NCBI RefSeq assembly: GCF_008630065.1
Contig: NZ_VWPL01000004.1
Location: forward strand, 1-64,000
DNA from: Blastochloris sulfoviridis
Lineage (GTDB): Bacteria > Pseudomonadota > Alphaproteobacteria > Rhizobiales > Xanthobacteraceae
Direction of reading: 5' to 3'
Length of the DNA stretch: 64,000 nucleotides
Positions 41,816 through 50,195 of the stretch are shown here, piece by piece. The position numbers and the translations under genes are program-made. The notes below the pieces were generated by a model. The model was not told the origin of the DNA and did not search any database. It worked only from the letters and a program-made list of their open reading frames with translations. Position 1 is the stretch's first letter. Each line of letters begins with the position of its first letter.

Positions 41816-42997
41816 ATGCTGATCGCCAGATTCTTCGGGGCGGCGGAGCTGCACCGCGACGACAAGCTCGCCAGCGTGCGCTTCCTCAAGCCGTTTTGCG
41901 TGCTCTCCACCTGCCACGCCAATGGCGGCTTCGCCGACCATCTCGACATGGTGTTCAACCACCAGAGCTGCGAGCCGGTGGGCCACATCATCCCGGCGCT
42001 GCACGAGGCCTACCGCCAGCCGCAGCGCTACGTCGCCGGGCTCGTCGCCGGCCACGGCCTGGAGGGGGCGGCCGCCGGCCTCGCCACCGCCGCCAACATC
42101 AACACGCTGGCGGTGGCCGAGGAGACCTATCGCGATCTGGCGGTGGTGGCGCTCGCCACCGCCGGCGTCGAGGGCGGGGCGGCGCGGGCCGGCGATCCGG
42201 CCTCCTATTACGAATATGACGGGCGCTTCGAATTGCGCGGCGACATCGGGCCCGCCACCCCCGGCACCATCAATCTCATCGTGCTCGTCAACACGCCGAT
42301 GACCGCGGGCGCGCTGGTGCGGGCGGTGATGACCGCGACCGAGGCCAAGGCCGCGGTGCTGCAGGAGCTGTCGGTGCCCTCGCGCCAGTCGCCGTCGATC
42401 GCCACCGGCACCGGCACCGACCAGATCGCGGTGGCCGCACCCGCCGAGGGCACGAAGCCGCTGACCGGCGCCGGCCATCATTGCGCGCTGGGCGAACTGA
42501 TCGGCAAAGCGGCGATGGCGGCGATCCGCGAGGCGGTGGCGCGGCAGAACCTGCTGGTACCGGCGCGCCAATGCGCGGTGAGCCGGCTCATCGAGCGCTA
42601 CGGCTTCGATGTCGAGCGGCTCGCCGAGGCGGTGGCCGCGCATCTGCCGGCCGATGTCGCGGCCATGCTGCGCGACAATCGCGACGTGATCGACCGCGAC
42701 CCGCGCACCGTGGCGCTGGCGGCAGCATTGATCCATGTCCACGACCAGGTGCGCTGGGGCGTGCTGCCCGCCGCCTGCTGGCGCGAGAGCGCGGCCGAGC
42801 TCGGCGCGGCGCTGGCCGTGGCGGTGGCGGGCGTGCCGGCGCGGCGCGAGGCCTATCGCGCGGCGCTGGCCGAACGGCTGGCCGGCGCGGCCGGCGACGG
42901 CCCGGCCGAGGTGGTGGTGCAGGCGCTGGCGCTGGGCCTGCCCGACAAATGGACGCGCACCGCCGACATGCTGGCGGCGGTGGTGGCGCGCGAGTGA
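41816..42997 (+). CDS. cbiZ: CbiZ-type adenosylcobinamide amidohydrolase with extra C-terminal domain
   Basis: 393 residues. Residues about 20-240 match CbiZ, which opens the amide bond of adenosylcobinamide during corrinoid salvage: LSTCHANGG, FNHQSC, TAANI, AARAGDP, PGTINLIVLVNTPM, TEAKAAVLQEL, GTGTDQIAVAAP and ALGELIG. Residues about 245-393 form an added helical domain (ERYGFDVERLAEAVAAHL, ALIHVHDQVRWGVLP) that I cannot name; it does not look like the CobZ part of CbiS. The gene follows the second HMA gene by 82 bp on the same strand and no cobalamin gene is nearby, so it may belong to the ferrosome-type operon. Confidence 0.8.
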   Translation: MLIARFFGAAELHRDDKLASVRFLKPFCVLSTCHANGGFADHLDMVFNHQSCEPVGHIIPALHEAYRQPQRYVAGLVAGHGLEGAAAGLATAANINTLAVAEETYRDLAVVALATAGVEGGAARAGDPASYYEYDGRFELRGDIGPATPGTINLIVLVNTPMTAGALVRAVMTATEAKAAVLQELSVPSRQSPSIATGTGTDQIAVAAPAEGTKPLTGAGHHCALGELIGKAAMAAIREAVARQNLLVPARQCAVSRLIERYGFDVERLAEAVAAHLPADVAAMLRDNRDVIDRDPRTVALAAALIHVHDQVRWGVLPAACWRESAAELGAALAVAVAGVPARREAYRAALAERLAGAAGDGPAEVVVQALALGLPDKWTRTADMLAAVVARE

Positions 42998-43021
42998 GGA
43001 CGGGGCGGATCGCCCGCAAGA

Positions 43022-43123
43022 GCGTGATCCGATCTGACTGCATCAGATCGGACGCTCTACGTTTCTGGTTTGTCGCATTTTCTTTCGCACAACCGGTATC
43101 CACTTGCGCGGAAAATGCTCTAG
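43022..43123 (+). repeat. RIME-like dispersed repeat, copy 4
   Basis: Nearly identical to 30276-30376: GTGATCCGATCTGACTGCAT, GGTTTGTCGCATTTTCTTTC, AACCGGTATC and GAAAATGCTC. Confidence 0.8.
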
Positions 43124-43214
43124 CCGGCCCAGAACCTGGAATCGACGGACACGGTCGCCGTGCGGCCGGGCGCAGGCCCGGGCCGCTTTCGCCGGCATCG
43201 GCCGGGCCGCTCCA

Positions 43215-43245
43215 ACACCGCCGCAGCGACAGGCTGCGGCGGTGT
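43215..43245 (-). terminator. Strong hairpin after hasA
   Basis: ACACCGCCGCAGC and GCTGCGGCGGTGT form a perfect 13-bp stem with a 5-nt loop, 30 bp after the hasA stop. No long T-run, so termination strength is uncertain. Confidence 0.6.
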
Positions 43246-43275
43246 CCGGGATTTGCCCTTCGCCGGCACCGTCGC

Positions 43276-44022
43276 TCACGCCAGCAACTGACCGTTCGAC
43301 TGGAGTTCCAGGATGTCGGAGCCGACGTAGCCGGCCAGCGTCAGCGTGTTGGTGCCGTCGCTGATGGTGAGAACCCCGGTCGTATCGTAATAGTTGCTGT
43401 AAGTGTAGACGAGGTCGTCGACATCGGTGATGAACGACACAGCGGAGAAGTCGAGCACATCCATGTCGCCGCTGGTGTCGCCGAAATCGGTGATCGCGTC
43501 ATCGCCCCAGCCGTCGTCGAACACGAAGGTATCGTTGCCGGCATCGCCGGTGAAGGTGTCGTTGCCGGCGAAGCTGTACTGCTTGTCGTTCCCCGACGTG
43601 CCGTACTGCTCGGTGCCGGTGGAGGCGAAGTAGCTGTAGAGATAGCTCAGATTGACGGTGCCGCCGGTTCCCATCAGGCCGTAGATGGCGTAGTTGAGCG
43701 CCGCCGCCGAGGAACCGCCGAGATCGATCTCGAGCTGCTCGGTGCCGATCGAGAATCCGCTCGATGGATCGCCGGACAGGTCGACCCCGAAGGTCAGCGT
43801 TTGGGCCGTGCCTGAGAAGCCGGCCGGCTGCTGATAGGTGAAAGCGCCCTCGAGCAGCACCGAATAATCCCCCGCCACTTCGCCGCCACCGGCCCATTGT
43901 TCGTAGGGGGACGTCGCCGGGCTGAAGGTGCCGTGATCGGACAGGGGATCATCCTCTGCCCAGTCGTTCAGGTAGCCCAGCAGGTCGGCACTTGCGCTGG
44001 TCTGGTAGATCTTCGCGACCAT
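43276..44022 (-). CDS. hasA: HasA-like haemophore with RTX-like tail
   Basis: 248 residues. Residues 1-135 match the HasA haemophore fold: LLGYLNDWAEDD, DHGTFSP with H30 in the position of a haem-ligand loop, QTLTFGVDLSG and NYAIYGLMGTGG. HasA captures haem outside the cell and gives it to HasR. I could not place the usual tyrosine ligand with confidence. Residues 150-185 are RTX-like (FAGNDTFTGDAGNDTFVFDD) and the end resembles a type I secretion signal. There is no N-terminal signal peptide. A GAGGTGAAGA ribosome site precedes the ATG. Exporter genes hasDEF are not in the window. Confidence 0.75.
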   Translation of the reverse strand: MVAKIYQTSASADLLGYLNDWAEDDPLSDHGTFSPATSPYEQWAGGGEVAGDYSVLLEGAFTYQQPAGFSGTAQTLTFGVDLSGDPSSGFSIGTEQLEIDLGGSSAAALNYAIYGLMGTGGTVNLSYLYSYFASTGTEQYGTSGNDKQYSFAGNDTFTGDAGNDTFVFDDGWGDDAITDFGDTSGDMDVLDFSAVSFITDVDDLVYTYSNYYDTTGVLTISDGTNTLTLAGYVGSDILELQSNGQLLA

Positions 44023-44102
44023 GTCTTCACCTCATCGTGTGGTTGGTTTCTGCATTCGTCCGTCCTGCGACGGACCCCGGACCCGCACAGCGCGGGAAAC
44101 CT

Positions 44103-46880
44103 TTAGAACCTCAAGTTCAGCGACACGGTCGCCGTGCGGCCCGGCGCCGGCAGCGACGAGACGCCGAGCGCCGGCACATAGGCGAGGTCGGTCAGATTGT
44201 TGACGGCAAAGCGGAGCCTGGCGTCGTCGGTGACCGCGAGCGAGCCGTAGAGGTCGTAGACCGTATAGCTCTCGGTCTGATAGGTGCCGACGAGGCTGTC
44301 CAAATAGCCCCAATTGCCGTCGGCGACGCCGACATAGGTCATGCGGCCGCCGAACGTGAGTCGCCGGTCGAACAGCCGGATGCCGGCGTCGAGGGTGTAT
44401 TTGGTCTCCGGCGGCACGAAGATGACGTACTGCTCGGTGTTGTAGGTCTCGCCGTTGTAGGTGTAGGTCTTGGCCCAGTCGGTCAGCAGCCGCGTGTACG
44501 ACGCGCCGACATAGAAAGGGCCGAGGTCGTAATTCGCCTCGAGCTCGAAGCCCTTCATTTTCGTCGTGCCGTCGAGATTGACGTAGGCGGCGTATTCGAT
44601 CGTGTCGTTGCCGGCGACGAGATCGATGTTGCCGAGCGCGATGTAGTTCTCGACATCGCGGCGGAAGGCGACCGCCTTGGCCCGGAACGTGTCGGTGGCG
44701 GTGAAGATCCCGTCCTTCGCGATATTGAGGCCGACCTCGTAGGTCTTGGCCTCCTCGGGCTCGAGCGCCGGGTTGGGGGCGAAGCCCGGCCCATAGGCGC
44801 CGGAGTGCGAACCGCCGAGCATCGCCTCCATGATGGTCGGCGGGCGGAACCCGTCCGAGTATTTCGCGAAGACCTGGAGGCCCTTCCACGGTTCGACCGC
44901 GACGGTGGCGGTCGGCGTCCAGGCTTGGCCGGAGAGGTCGACATCGACCTGTTCGGTCGGGAAGCGGGTGACCTCTTCCGTCTCCGTGTGGATGTGCGGC
45001 GACGAGCAGAAAGTGTCGTCCGGATAAAATGTGTATCCGTTGGAAATCGCGTTGTTGTACCAGTTCTGGTAGGCTGTCGGGTTTGTCGTCCGCAGCGCCA
45101 CGATGCCGGCCGGAATCGCGCGGCAGATCCGCACCTCGGTTTCGGTGACGACCGTCTCGGTGTAGGGGTTCAGAAAGACCGTCGAGGTGCCCGCCAGCCT
45201 GTAGTGCTGGTAGCGCATCCCGCCCGACACGGTCAGCCAGTCGTGCTCGAACGTGGCGTTGCCGAAGCCGCTCCAGACGTCGCGCGTGCCGCTCGGGTTC
45301 GCGCCCGTGAACCACAGCGCCATGTTGGGGTCGTCGTCGATGCCCTGCCCTTCGGCCGTGGTGCTGCCGACGTCGCGAAACCCTTCGAGCCCGTAATTGA
45401 GCGAGAGCGCGCCGGCCGGCAGCGCGAAGGTGCTGGTGTTGTCGAGGCTGCCGCCGAAGCTCGTCAGCTGATAGCCGGTGGAAACATCGGGGATCTGCGC
45501 GTTGCGCGCGGGCCGGAACTCGTCATTGGTGGTGTCGTTGAACCAGAACCGCGCCTTCGCATCGATCAGCGCGCTCGCCGGGTTCCAGCCGAGCGTCGCC
45601 GTCGCCGTCTGATTGCGGATCCATTCGTCATTGCGCAGCGCCGCATCGCCCTGGGAGAACTCGGTCCTGTAGCCGAGCCAGCTCAGATCGAGCGACATGT
45701 CGTCGGTGGGCTTCATCTCGGCCTTGAACAGCGCGGAGGCGGCGCTCGAGCCCATGAACATCGGCCGGTCGACGCCCAGCAAATCCCAGCCCGCGGAATG
45801 CCAGCCGAGGTCGCCGTTCTGGCCGATGGCATACGCGCCGATCTTCTTCTGGCTGAAGCCGGCGAGGACGGAGACGTTGTCCGAGACGCGCACCGCGGCC
45901 GACGCCATGCCGGCGAAGTCGAACTCGTTGGTGCCGGTGGTGGCGTCGATCTCGACGCCCCACTGCTGGCCGGGCTTGATGATGTCGTCGGCGATGATGG
46001 TGCGGAAATTGACCGAGCCGGCGAGATTCGCCGCGCCGCCCACGCCCGCATTGACGCTCTTGTCGACGTCGATCTCACGCAGCAGCGCGCTGTCGACAAA
46101 GGTGTAGCCGGTGGAGCCGTGGCCGCTGCGCTGGAAATTCTGGCGCGCCCCGTCGATCATGGTGACCACCCGGCCCTGGTCCTGCAGGCCGCGGATGTTC
46201 ACATTGATGCCGGTGTTCTGGTTGTTGTCGCCGGACGTGAACACGCCGGGCACGCTCGCGAACAGATCGCGGGCCGAGCGGGCCGGATGGGTCTGGATCG
46301 CCTCGCGCGAGATCACGCTGACGGATTCCGGCACCTCGTAGACCCAGTCCGGCGTGCCCTGGAAGCCCGAGCCGGATGCGGCGTTCCAGCCGCCGGTGAC
46401 GTCGATCACGTCGAGCACCGTCGCCCCGTCGGCGTCCCCGGTGGTCGCAAGCGAACGCGAACCCGGCCCGGTGATGGTCACCGTCGTCGCATTGGTGAAC
46501 CGGTAGCTCAGGCCACTGTTGGCGAGCAGCCGGCTGAGCGCCTCGGTTCGGCTGAACGTGCCCTGCGCGCCGGGCGACTGGAGGCCGCGCACCAGATCGG
46601 CATTGAAAAACAACTGCACGCCGGTGCTGCGCGAAAACTGCATCAGCGCCTGCGACAGCGGCTGCGGCGGAATGCTGAGCGACACAGCGCCGCCGGCCGC
46701 GGCCGGTTGGCTCTGGGCCAGCGCGCCGGCCGGCAGCGCCACCAGCGTGCCCAGCGCCGTCGTCATCATCAGCGCCAGCAGCAGCCTGCGTGTATGCCCG
46801 CGTGCCCGCCCACATGATTGCAAACGCCACGCATTCGCATCGCTAGATCCCAGAATGCCGCCGGTCCGATCGCCTGCCAT
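44103..46880 (-). CDS. hasR: TonB-dependent haem/haemophore receptor HasR-like
   Basis: About 925 residues. Signal sequence (RRLLLALMMTTALGTLVALP), an STN signalling domain (LSIPPQPLSQALMQFSRSTG onwards), plug domain (SVSVISREAIQTHPARSARD, INVNIRGLQDQGRVVTMIDG), and a 22-strand barrel ending in TVSLNLRF. The STN domain shows that it signals to the anti-sigma factor upstream, as in Has and Fec systems. Starts at 46955 or 46880 are possible; the latter gives a better-sized leader. The gene lies between the sigma/anti-sigma pair and hasA on one strand. Haem is inferred from the HasA partner. Confidence 0.88.
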   Translation of the reverse strand: MAGDRTGGILGSSDANAWRLQSCGRARGHTRRLLLALMMTTALGTLVALPAGALAQSQPAAAGGAVSLSIPPQPLSQALMQFSRSTGVQLFFNADLVRGLQSPGAQGTFSRTEALSRLLANSGLSYRFTNATTVTITGPGSRSLATTGDADGATVLDVIDVTGGWNAASGSGFQGTPDWVYEVPESVSVISREAIQTHPARSARDLFASVPGVFTSGDNNQNTGINVNIRGLQDQGRVVTMIDGARQNFQRSGHGSTGYTFVDSALLREIDVDKSVNAGVGGAANLAGSVNFRTIIADDIIKPGQQWGVEIDATTGTNEFDFAGMASAAVRVSDNVSVLAGFSQKKIGAYAIGQNGDLGWHSAGWDLLGVDRPMFMGSSAASALFKAEMKPTDDMSLDLSWLGYRTEFSQGDAALRNDEWIRNQTATATLGWNPASALIDAKARFWFNDTTNDEFRPARNAQIPDVSTGYQLTSFGGSLDNTSTFALPAGALSLNYGLEGFRDVGSTTAEGQGIDDDPNMALWFTGANPSGTRDVWSGFGNATFEHDWLTVSGGMRYQHYRLAGTSTVFLNPYTETVVTETEVRICRAIPAGIVALRTTNPTAYQNWYNNAISNGYTFYPDDTFCSSPHIHTETEEVTRFPTEQVDVDLSGQAWTPTATVAVEPWKGLQVFAKYSDGFRPPTIMEAMLGGSHSGAYGPGFAPNPALEPEEAKTYEVGLNIAKDGIFTATDTFRAKAVAFRRDVENYIALGNIDLVAGNDTIEYAAYVNLDGTTKMKGFELEANYDLGPFYVGASYTRLLTDWAKTYTYNGETYNTEQYVIFVPPETKYTLDAGIRLFDRRLTFGGRMTYVGVADGNWGYLDSLVGTYQTESYTVYDLYGSLAVTDDARLRFAVNNLTDLAYVPALGVSSLPAPGRTATVSLNLRF

Positions 46881-47025
46881 CGCAACGCCCCACCCTCTCC
46901 CGCAAGCGGCGGGATCGCCGGAGGGCGTCGTCAAGCCCCCCTTAAGGGCTGACACCCGGCAGAGCGGGCCGCATGATCGCGCCCGCGAAATTTCGCCGAT
47001 TCCAAGCTGCCATCCGCAGACCGCG

Positions 47026-47964
47026 TCACCACGCCGGATAGACCAGGGCGATCCGCTCGGTTGCCCGCAGCACGCGCACCGGCAGGGTGTCGGCGATCGT
47101 CTGCAGGGCGTCGTCCGGCTGGCGCGTGTCGAACACCGCCGTCACCGGAATGGCGCCGATCGCCCCGCTCAGCAGCAGGATGCGGCCGCGACGGTAGCGC
47201 TCGATTTCGACCAGCACCCGGCGCAGCGGCACGTCCTGGAACACCATGCGGTCTTGGCGCCAAGCTTCCACCGCCTCCAGATCCGCGCGCACGAGGCCGC
47301 CCAGCCCGTCGCGGCCATAGCTGACCTGCCAGCCCTGCCCGACCCGGATGGCGGCCGGCGCATCGGCCGCGCGCACCGCCACCGCGTGCTCGGCCACCGC
47401 CACCGTGACGAGACCGTCGACATGCTTCACGTCGAAGCGGGTGCCGAGCGCCTGGATGGAGCCGCCGGCCGCATGCACGCGGAACGGCCGGCCGGCATCG
47501 GCCGCGACATCGAAATACCCCTCGCCGCGAAACAGGCGGAGGTCGCGTCCGCGATCCGTGACATCGACCGACAGCGCCGAATGGCTGCCGAGTTCGACCG
47601 AGCTGCCGTCGGCCAGCACCAGCGTACGCCGCTCGCCGACATCGGTGACGACATCGGCCATCAGGTCGCCGCGGCCGAGGGCGTAGATGCCGCCGGCGCC
47701 GATCAGCGCCGCGCCGCCCACGGCGAGCGCGCGGCGCCGGCTCATGGCGGCCTGCGACCGGCGCAGACGCGCGATCTCCGGCTCGACGACGTCGAACCGC
47801 CTCCACAGCCCTTCGGCCTTTGTCCACGCCGCCGCATGGGCGGCGTCCTGGGCGAGCCAGCGCTGGAACGCCCGGCGATCGGCGTCGCTGGCCTTGTCGT
47901 CGCGCAGCCGCACCAGCCATTCCAGCGCCGTCACGAGGGTCGGGTCGGGAGCGTCCTTCGCCAT
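47026..47964 (-). CDS. FecR-type anti-sigma factor (HasS-like)
   Basis: 312 residues: N-terminal DUF4880 domain (ALEWLVRLRDDKASDADRRAF, WLAQDAAHAAAW), one membrane helix (about 80-97, LAVGGAALIGAGGIYALG), the periplasmic FecR domain (RRTLVLADGSSVELGSHSAL, GEGYFDVAADAGRPF, ALGTRFDV) and a C-terminal STN-like/DUF4974 part. It holds the ECF sigma factor until the receptor reports ligand. It follows the sigma gene and precedes the receptor gene. Confidence 0.9.
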   Translation of the reverse strand: MAKDAPDPTLVTALEWLVRLRDDKASDADRRAFQRWLAQDAAHAAAWTKAEGLWRRFDVVEPEIARLRRSQAAMSRRRALAVGGAALIGAGGIYALGRGDLMADVVTDVGERRTLVLADGSSVELGSHSALSVDVTDRGRDLRLFRGEGYFDVAADAGRPFRVHAAGGSIQALGTRFDVKHVDGLVTVAVAEHAVAVRAADAPAAIRVGQGWQVSYGRDGLGGLVRADLEAVEAWRQDRMVFQDVPLRRVLVEIERYRRGRILLLSGAIGAIPVTAVFDTRQPDDALQTIADTLPVRVLRATERIALVYPAW

Positions 47965-48080
47965 GGTCTCACTGCGGCCTTGGTCCGGCCGGACGGCGCG
48001 GAACGGGAGCCTCTATCCCTAATGACACCCGGATGACGGCAAAGAAGGATGGCTGCGGGCAACAAATCACGGCCGGCCGG

Positions 48081-48617
48081 TCAGGTCCGCTCCGGTCCGG
48101 TCTGCTCCGGTCCTGTCTCCTCCAGGCGGCGGTGGAGGTCGGTCAGGGCGGCAACGATCTGCGAAATCACCGTGTTGCGCGACACGCCCTGCCGGGCGGC
48201 GATCTCGTCATAGCTCAGCCCCTCGAACTTGTTGAGAACGAACGCCTCCCGCCGCCGCGGCGGCAGCGCGGCCACCGCCTTGAGCACGCGCCGCAGCTCG
48301 CAGCGGACAACCGCCGCCGTCTCCGGCGACGGGCCGGGATCGGCGATGGCCTTGAGGTCTTCGTCCGGCAGACCGATCTCCGACCGGCGCGCCGTATCGC
48401 GCAGATGATTGAGGGCGAGATTGCGGGCCGCGCAGGTGAGATAGGCCGGGCAGTTGGCGAGATCGCCGCAATCGGGGCCGACCAGCAGCTTGAGGAACGC
48501 CTGGTGGACGAGATCCTCGGCGGTGGCGCGGCTGCCGACCAGGCGCCGGACGAGCTTCTTCAGCCGCCCCTGTTCCGAGGCGTACACGCGCGCCAGATCG
48601 ATCGTGCGGGCCACCAT
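48081..48617 (-). CDS. ECF sigma factor, FecI family (HasI-like)
   Basis: 178 residues. Region 2 (EDLVHQAFLKLLVG, YLTCAARNLALNHLRD) and region 4 (ALPPRRREAFVLNKFEGLSYDEIAARQGVSRNTVISQI) are clear. It directs transcription of the receptor and haemophore genes when released by the FecR-type protein. ATG at 48617 preferred; one at 48653 lies inside a dispersed repeat. The last 12 residues come from a 15-bp duplication (TGPEQ/TGPER). Iron control is expected but I see no certain Fur, Irr or RirA site. Confidence 0.9.
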   Translation of the reverse strand: MVARTIDLARVYASEQGRLKKLVRRLVGSRATAEDLVHQAFLKLLVGPDCGDLANCPAYLTCAARNLALNHLRDTARRSEIGLPDEDLKAIADPGPSPETAAVVRCELRRVLKAVAALPPRRREAFVLNKFEGLSYDEIAARQGVSRNTVISQIVAALTDLHRRLEETGPEQTGPERT

Positions 48618-48928
48618 GCCTCGAGTGTCCAGAACCGGCGTCGAGAGCGCCATCCGATCCGACTGGATCAGATCGGGCGATCTAACTCTTTGAATTGGCG
48701 CATTCTCTTTCGCAAGACCGGCTCCCACTCTTGCGGAGAATGCTCTGTTGTCCAGAACCGCTGCCCAGGCGCTTGACGGATCGGTCGAAGACCGCTGCCA
48801 TCCGCCCAGGGTCACCCGCGGATTCTCATACAGGATGAAAAATACACCTGCAAATACAATGATTTGGATCGCCTCTAAGCTGACCCGGCAAGTTGGCGCG
48901 AACGGCGGCACCGCCGGTGCCCCGCGTG
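48618..48928. other. Intergenic region, 311 bp
   Basis: A RIME-like repeat (48640-48748) directly before the sigma gene, then an AT-rich stretch (48830-48890) likely to hold its promoter. CAAAT (48851) and ATTTG (48862) form a weak dyad, too poor to call an iron box. Confidence 0.45.
48640..48748 (+). repeat. RIME-like dispersed repeat, copy 5
   Basis: ATCCGATCCGACTGGATCAG, GGCGCATTCTCTTTCGCAAG, CCGGCTCCCACTCTTGCGG and GAGAATGCTCT segments. Confidence 0.7.
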
Positions 48929-49594
48929 TCAGCCCAGCAGCAGGTCCGGCAGGGCGTCGAGGCCGGACAACGTGGCGACCGGGTCGAGCCCGTCATATTC
49001 GGCCGGCGCGCCGGAGCGGTTGACCCACACCGGGCGGAAGCCGAACGCCGCCGCCCCGGCAATGTCCCAGCGGTTGGAGGAGACGAAGGCGATCTCCTCG
49101 CCGGCAGCGCCGAGCGCCGCGGTGGCCAGCGCATAGACCTCCGGGCGCGGCTTGTAGAGCCGCACCGCATCGACCGACAGCACGTGGTCGAACCGATCGG
49201 CGAGCCCGGAGGCCGCCAGCGCGTCCGCCAGCATGTCCGGCGTGCCGTTCGACAGGATGGCGGTGGCAAGCCCGCCCGCCCGCAGCCGCGCCAGCATGCC
49301 GGCAACCTCCGGATAGGCGTCGAGGGTGCGGTAGGCCGCGAGCAGCCGGGGCTTGAGCGCGCGATCGACCCCGGTGAGGCCGAGGGCGGTGTCGAGCGCC
49401 TGTTCGGCCAGCTCCCAGAACGGCTGGTAGCGGCCCATCAGCGTCAGCGTCCAGGAATATTCCAGATGGCGCTGGCGCCACAGCGCCGACAGCTCCGCAG
49501 CGCGCGGGCCGACCGCAGCATCGTGCCGGCGCACCGCCGCAGTGACGTCGAACAGCGTGCCATAGGCATCGAACACCACCGCGCGCACCGGCAT
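48929..49594 (-). CDS. Haloacid dehalogenase, type II
   Basis: 221 residues; converts (S)-2-haloacids to (R)-2-hydroxyacids by an aspartate nucleophile. Signatures: VVFDAYGTLFDV with the nucleophile (D10), LSALWRQRHLEYSW, FWELAEQALD, ATAILSNGTPDML, RLYKPRPEVYALA with catalytic lysine and FVSSNRWDIAGA with the metal/leaving-group aspartate region. GGGGAGGA precedes the ATG. Natural substrate could be a haloacid or a related phosphoglycolate-like compound. Confidence 0.9.
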   Translation of the reverse strand: MPVRAVVFDAYGTLFDVTAAVRRHDAAVGPRAAELSALWRQRHLEYSWTLTLMGRYQPFWELAEQALDTALGLTGVDRALKPRLLAAYRTLDAYPEVAGMLARLRAGGLATAILSNGTPDMLADALAASGLADRFDHVLSVDAVRLYKPRPEVYALATAALGAAGEEIAFVSSNRWDIAGAAAFGFRPVWVNRSGAPAEYDGLDPVATLSGLDALPDLLLG

Positions 49595-49907
49595 CCAGTC
49601 CTCCCCTGATGTCTGGCCATGGTGCCGCAACGGCGGCCATCGCGAAAGTGCCGGCGGGGAGGCGGTTCCCTGCCCGCTCTGCAAGACATGCGCCTGATGA
49701 AGAACAGACTTGCTGCCGCTGAAGAACAGACTTGCTGCCTTGCCGGCAAGGGCGCGTTCGCGGGCATGTCCGGCCGACGCGCGAGGCCGGCCGCTGGCGG
49801 CAAGGCCCGGCAGGCGCAGGGGAATCCGGCCCCGGCCCGATCCACGCTCAAGGAATTTATGCCCAGAGCCAGCCGTCCCCCGCACACTCGCCGCAAGGAG
49901 GAGCGGC
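49595..49907. other. Intergenic region, 313 bp
   Basis: Divergent promoter space. A 22-bp direct repeat (AAGAACAGACTTGCTGCC twice) lies near 49701-49740. No gene seen. Confidence 0.45.
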
Positions 49908-50132
49908 ATGCGGGAACAGAGTACACGGCGCGGCGCCATTCGCGCCTTCCGGACGGAGGATGTCGCGGCGCTGGCCGAGGCGCGGGCGGCCGCGTTCGAT
50001 GGGTTCGGCGACCCGGCCGGGCGCGGGGCGCACGCGCTCCGTGCGGAACGGCGCAACAGGGGCGGGAAAGCTTACGATCTGCTGCGCCATCTCGGACTGG
50101 TGCGGCGCCGCAAGCGGCAGGCGCCGGCCTGA
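49908..50132 (+). CDS. Small basic protein, unknown function
   Basis: 74 residues from an ATG preceded by AAGGAGGAG, an unusually good ribosome site, which is the main evidence. The sequence is arginine-rich (MREQSTRRGAIRAFR; LLRHLGLVRRRKRQAPA) with an alanine-rich helix in the middle. No family recognised. It converges with mucR; a shared hairpin lies between. Confidence 0.45.
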   Translation: MREQSTRRGAIRAFRTEDVAALAEARAAAFDGFGDPAGRGAHALRAERRNRGGKAYDLLRHLGLVRRRKRQAPA

Positions 50133-50147
50133 CCCCGCAAACGGAAC

Positions 50148-50167
50148 GGGCGGCCGCATGGCCGCCC
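50148..50167. terminator. Hairpin between convergent small gene and mucR
   Basis: GGGCGGCC-GCAT-GGCCGCCC, a perfect 8-bp stem, 15 bp after one stop and 29 bp after the other. Could serve both directions; no T-run. Confidence 0.5.
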
Positions 50168-50195
50168 GCAATGCGTGTAGTCGTACCGAGGAAGA

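Noticed and set aside
43992..46817. 941-codon plus-strand open frame over hasR
   Set aside because: Antisense to a clear TonB-dependent receptor; composition is that of a reverse-frame shadow.
48851..48866. Iron-responsive operator upstream of the haem sigma factor
   Set aside because: CAAAT-N6-ATTTG is too short and unlike Fur, Irr or RirA consensus sites.
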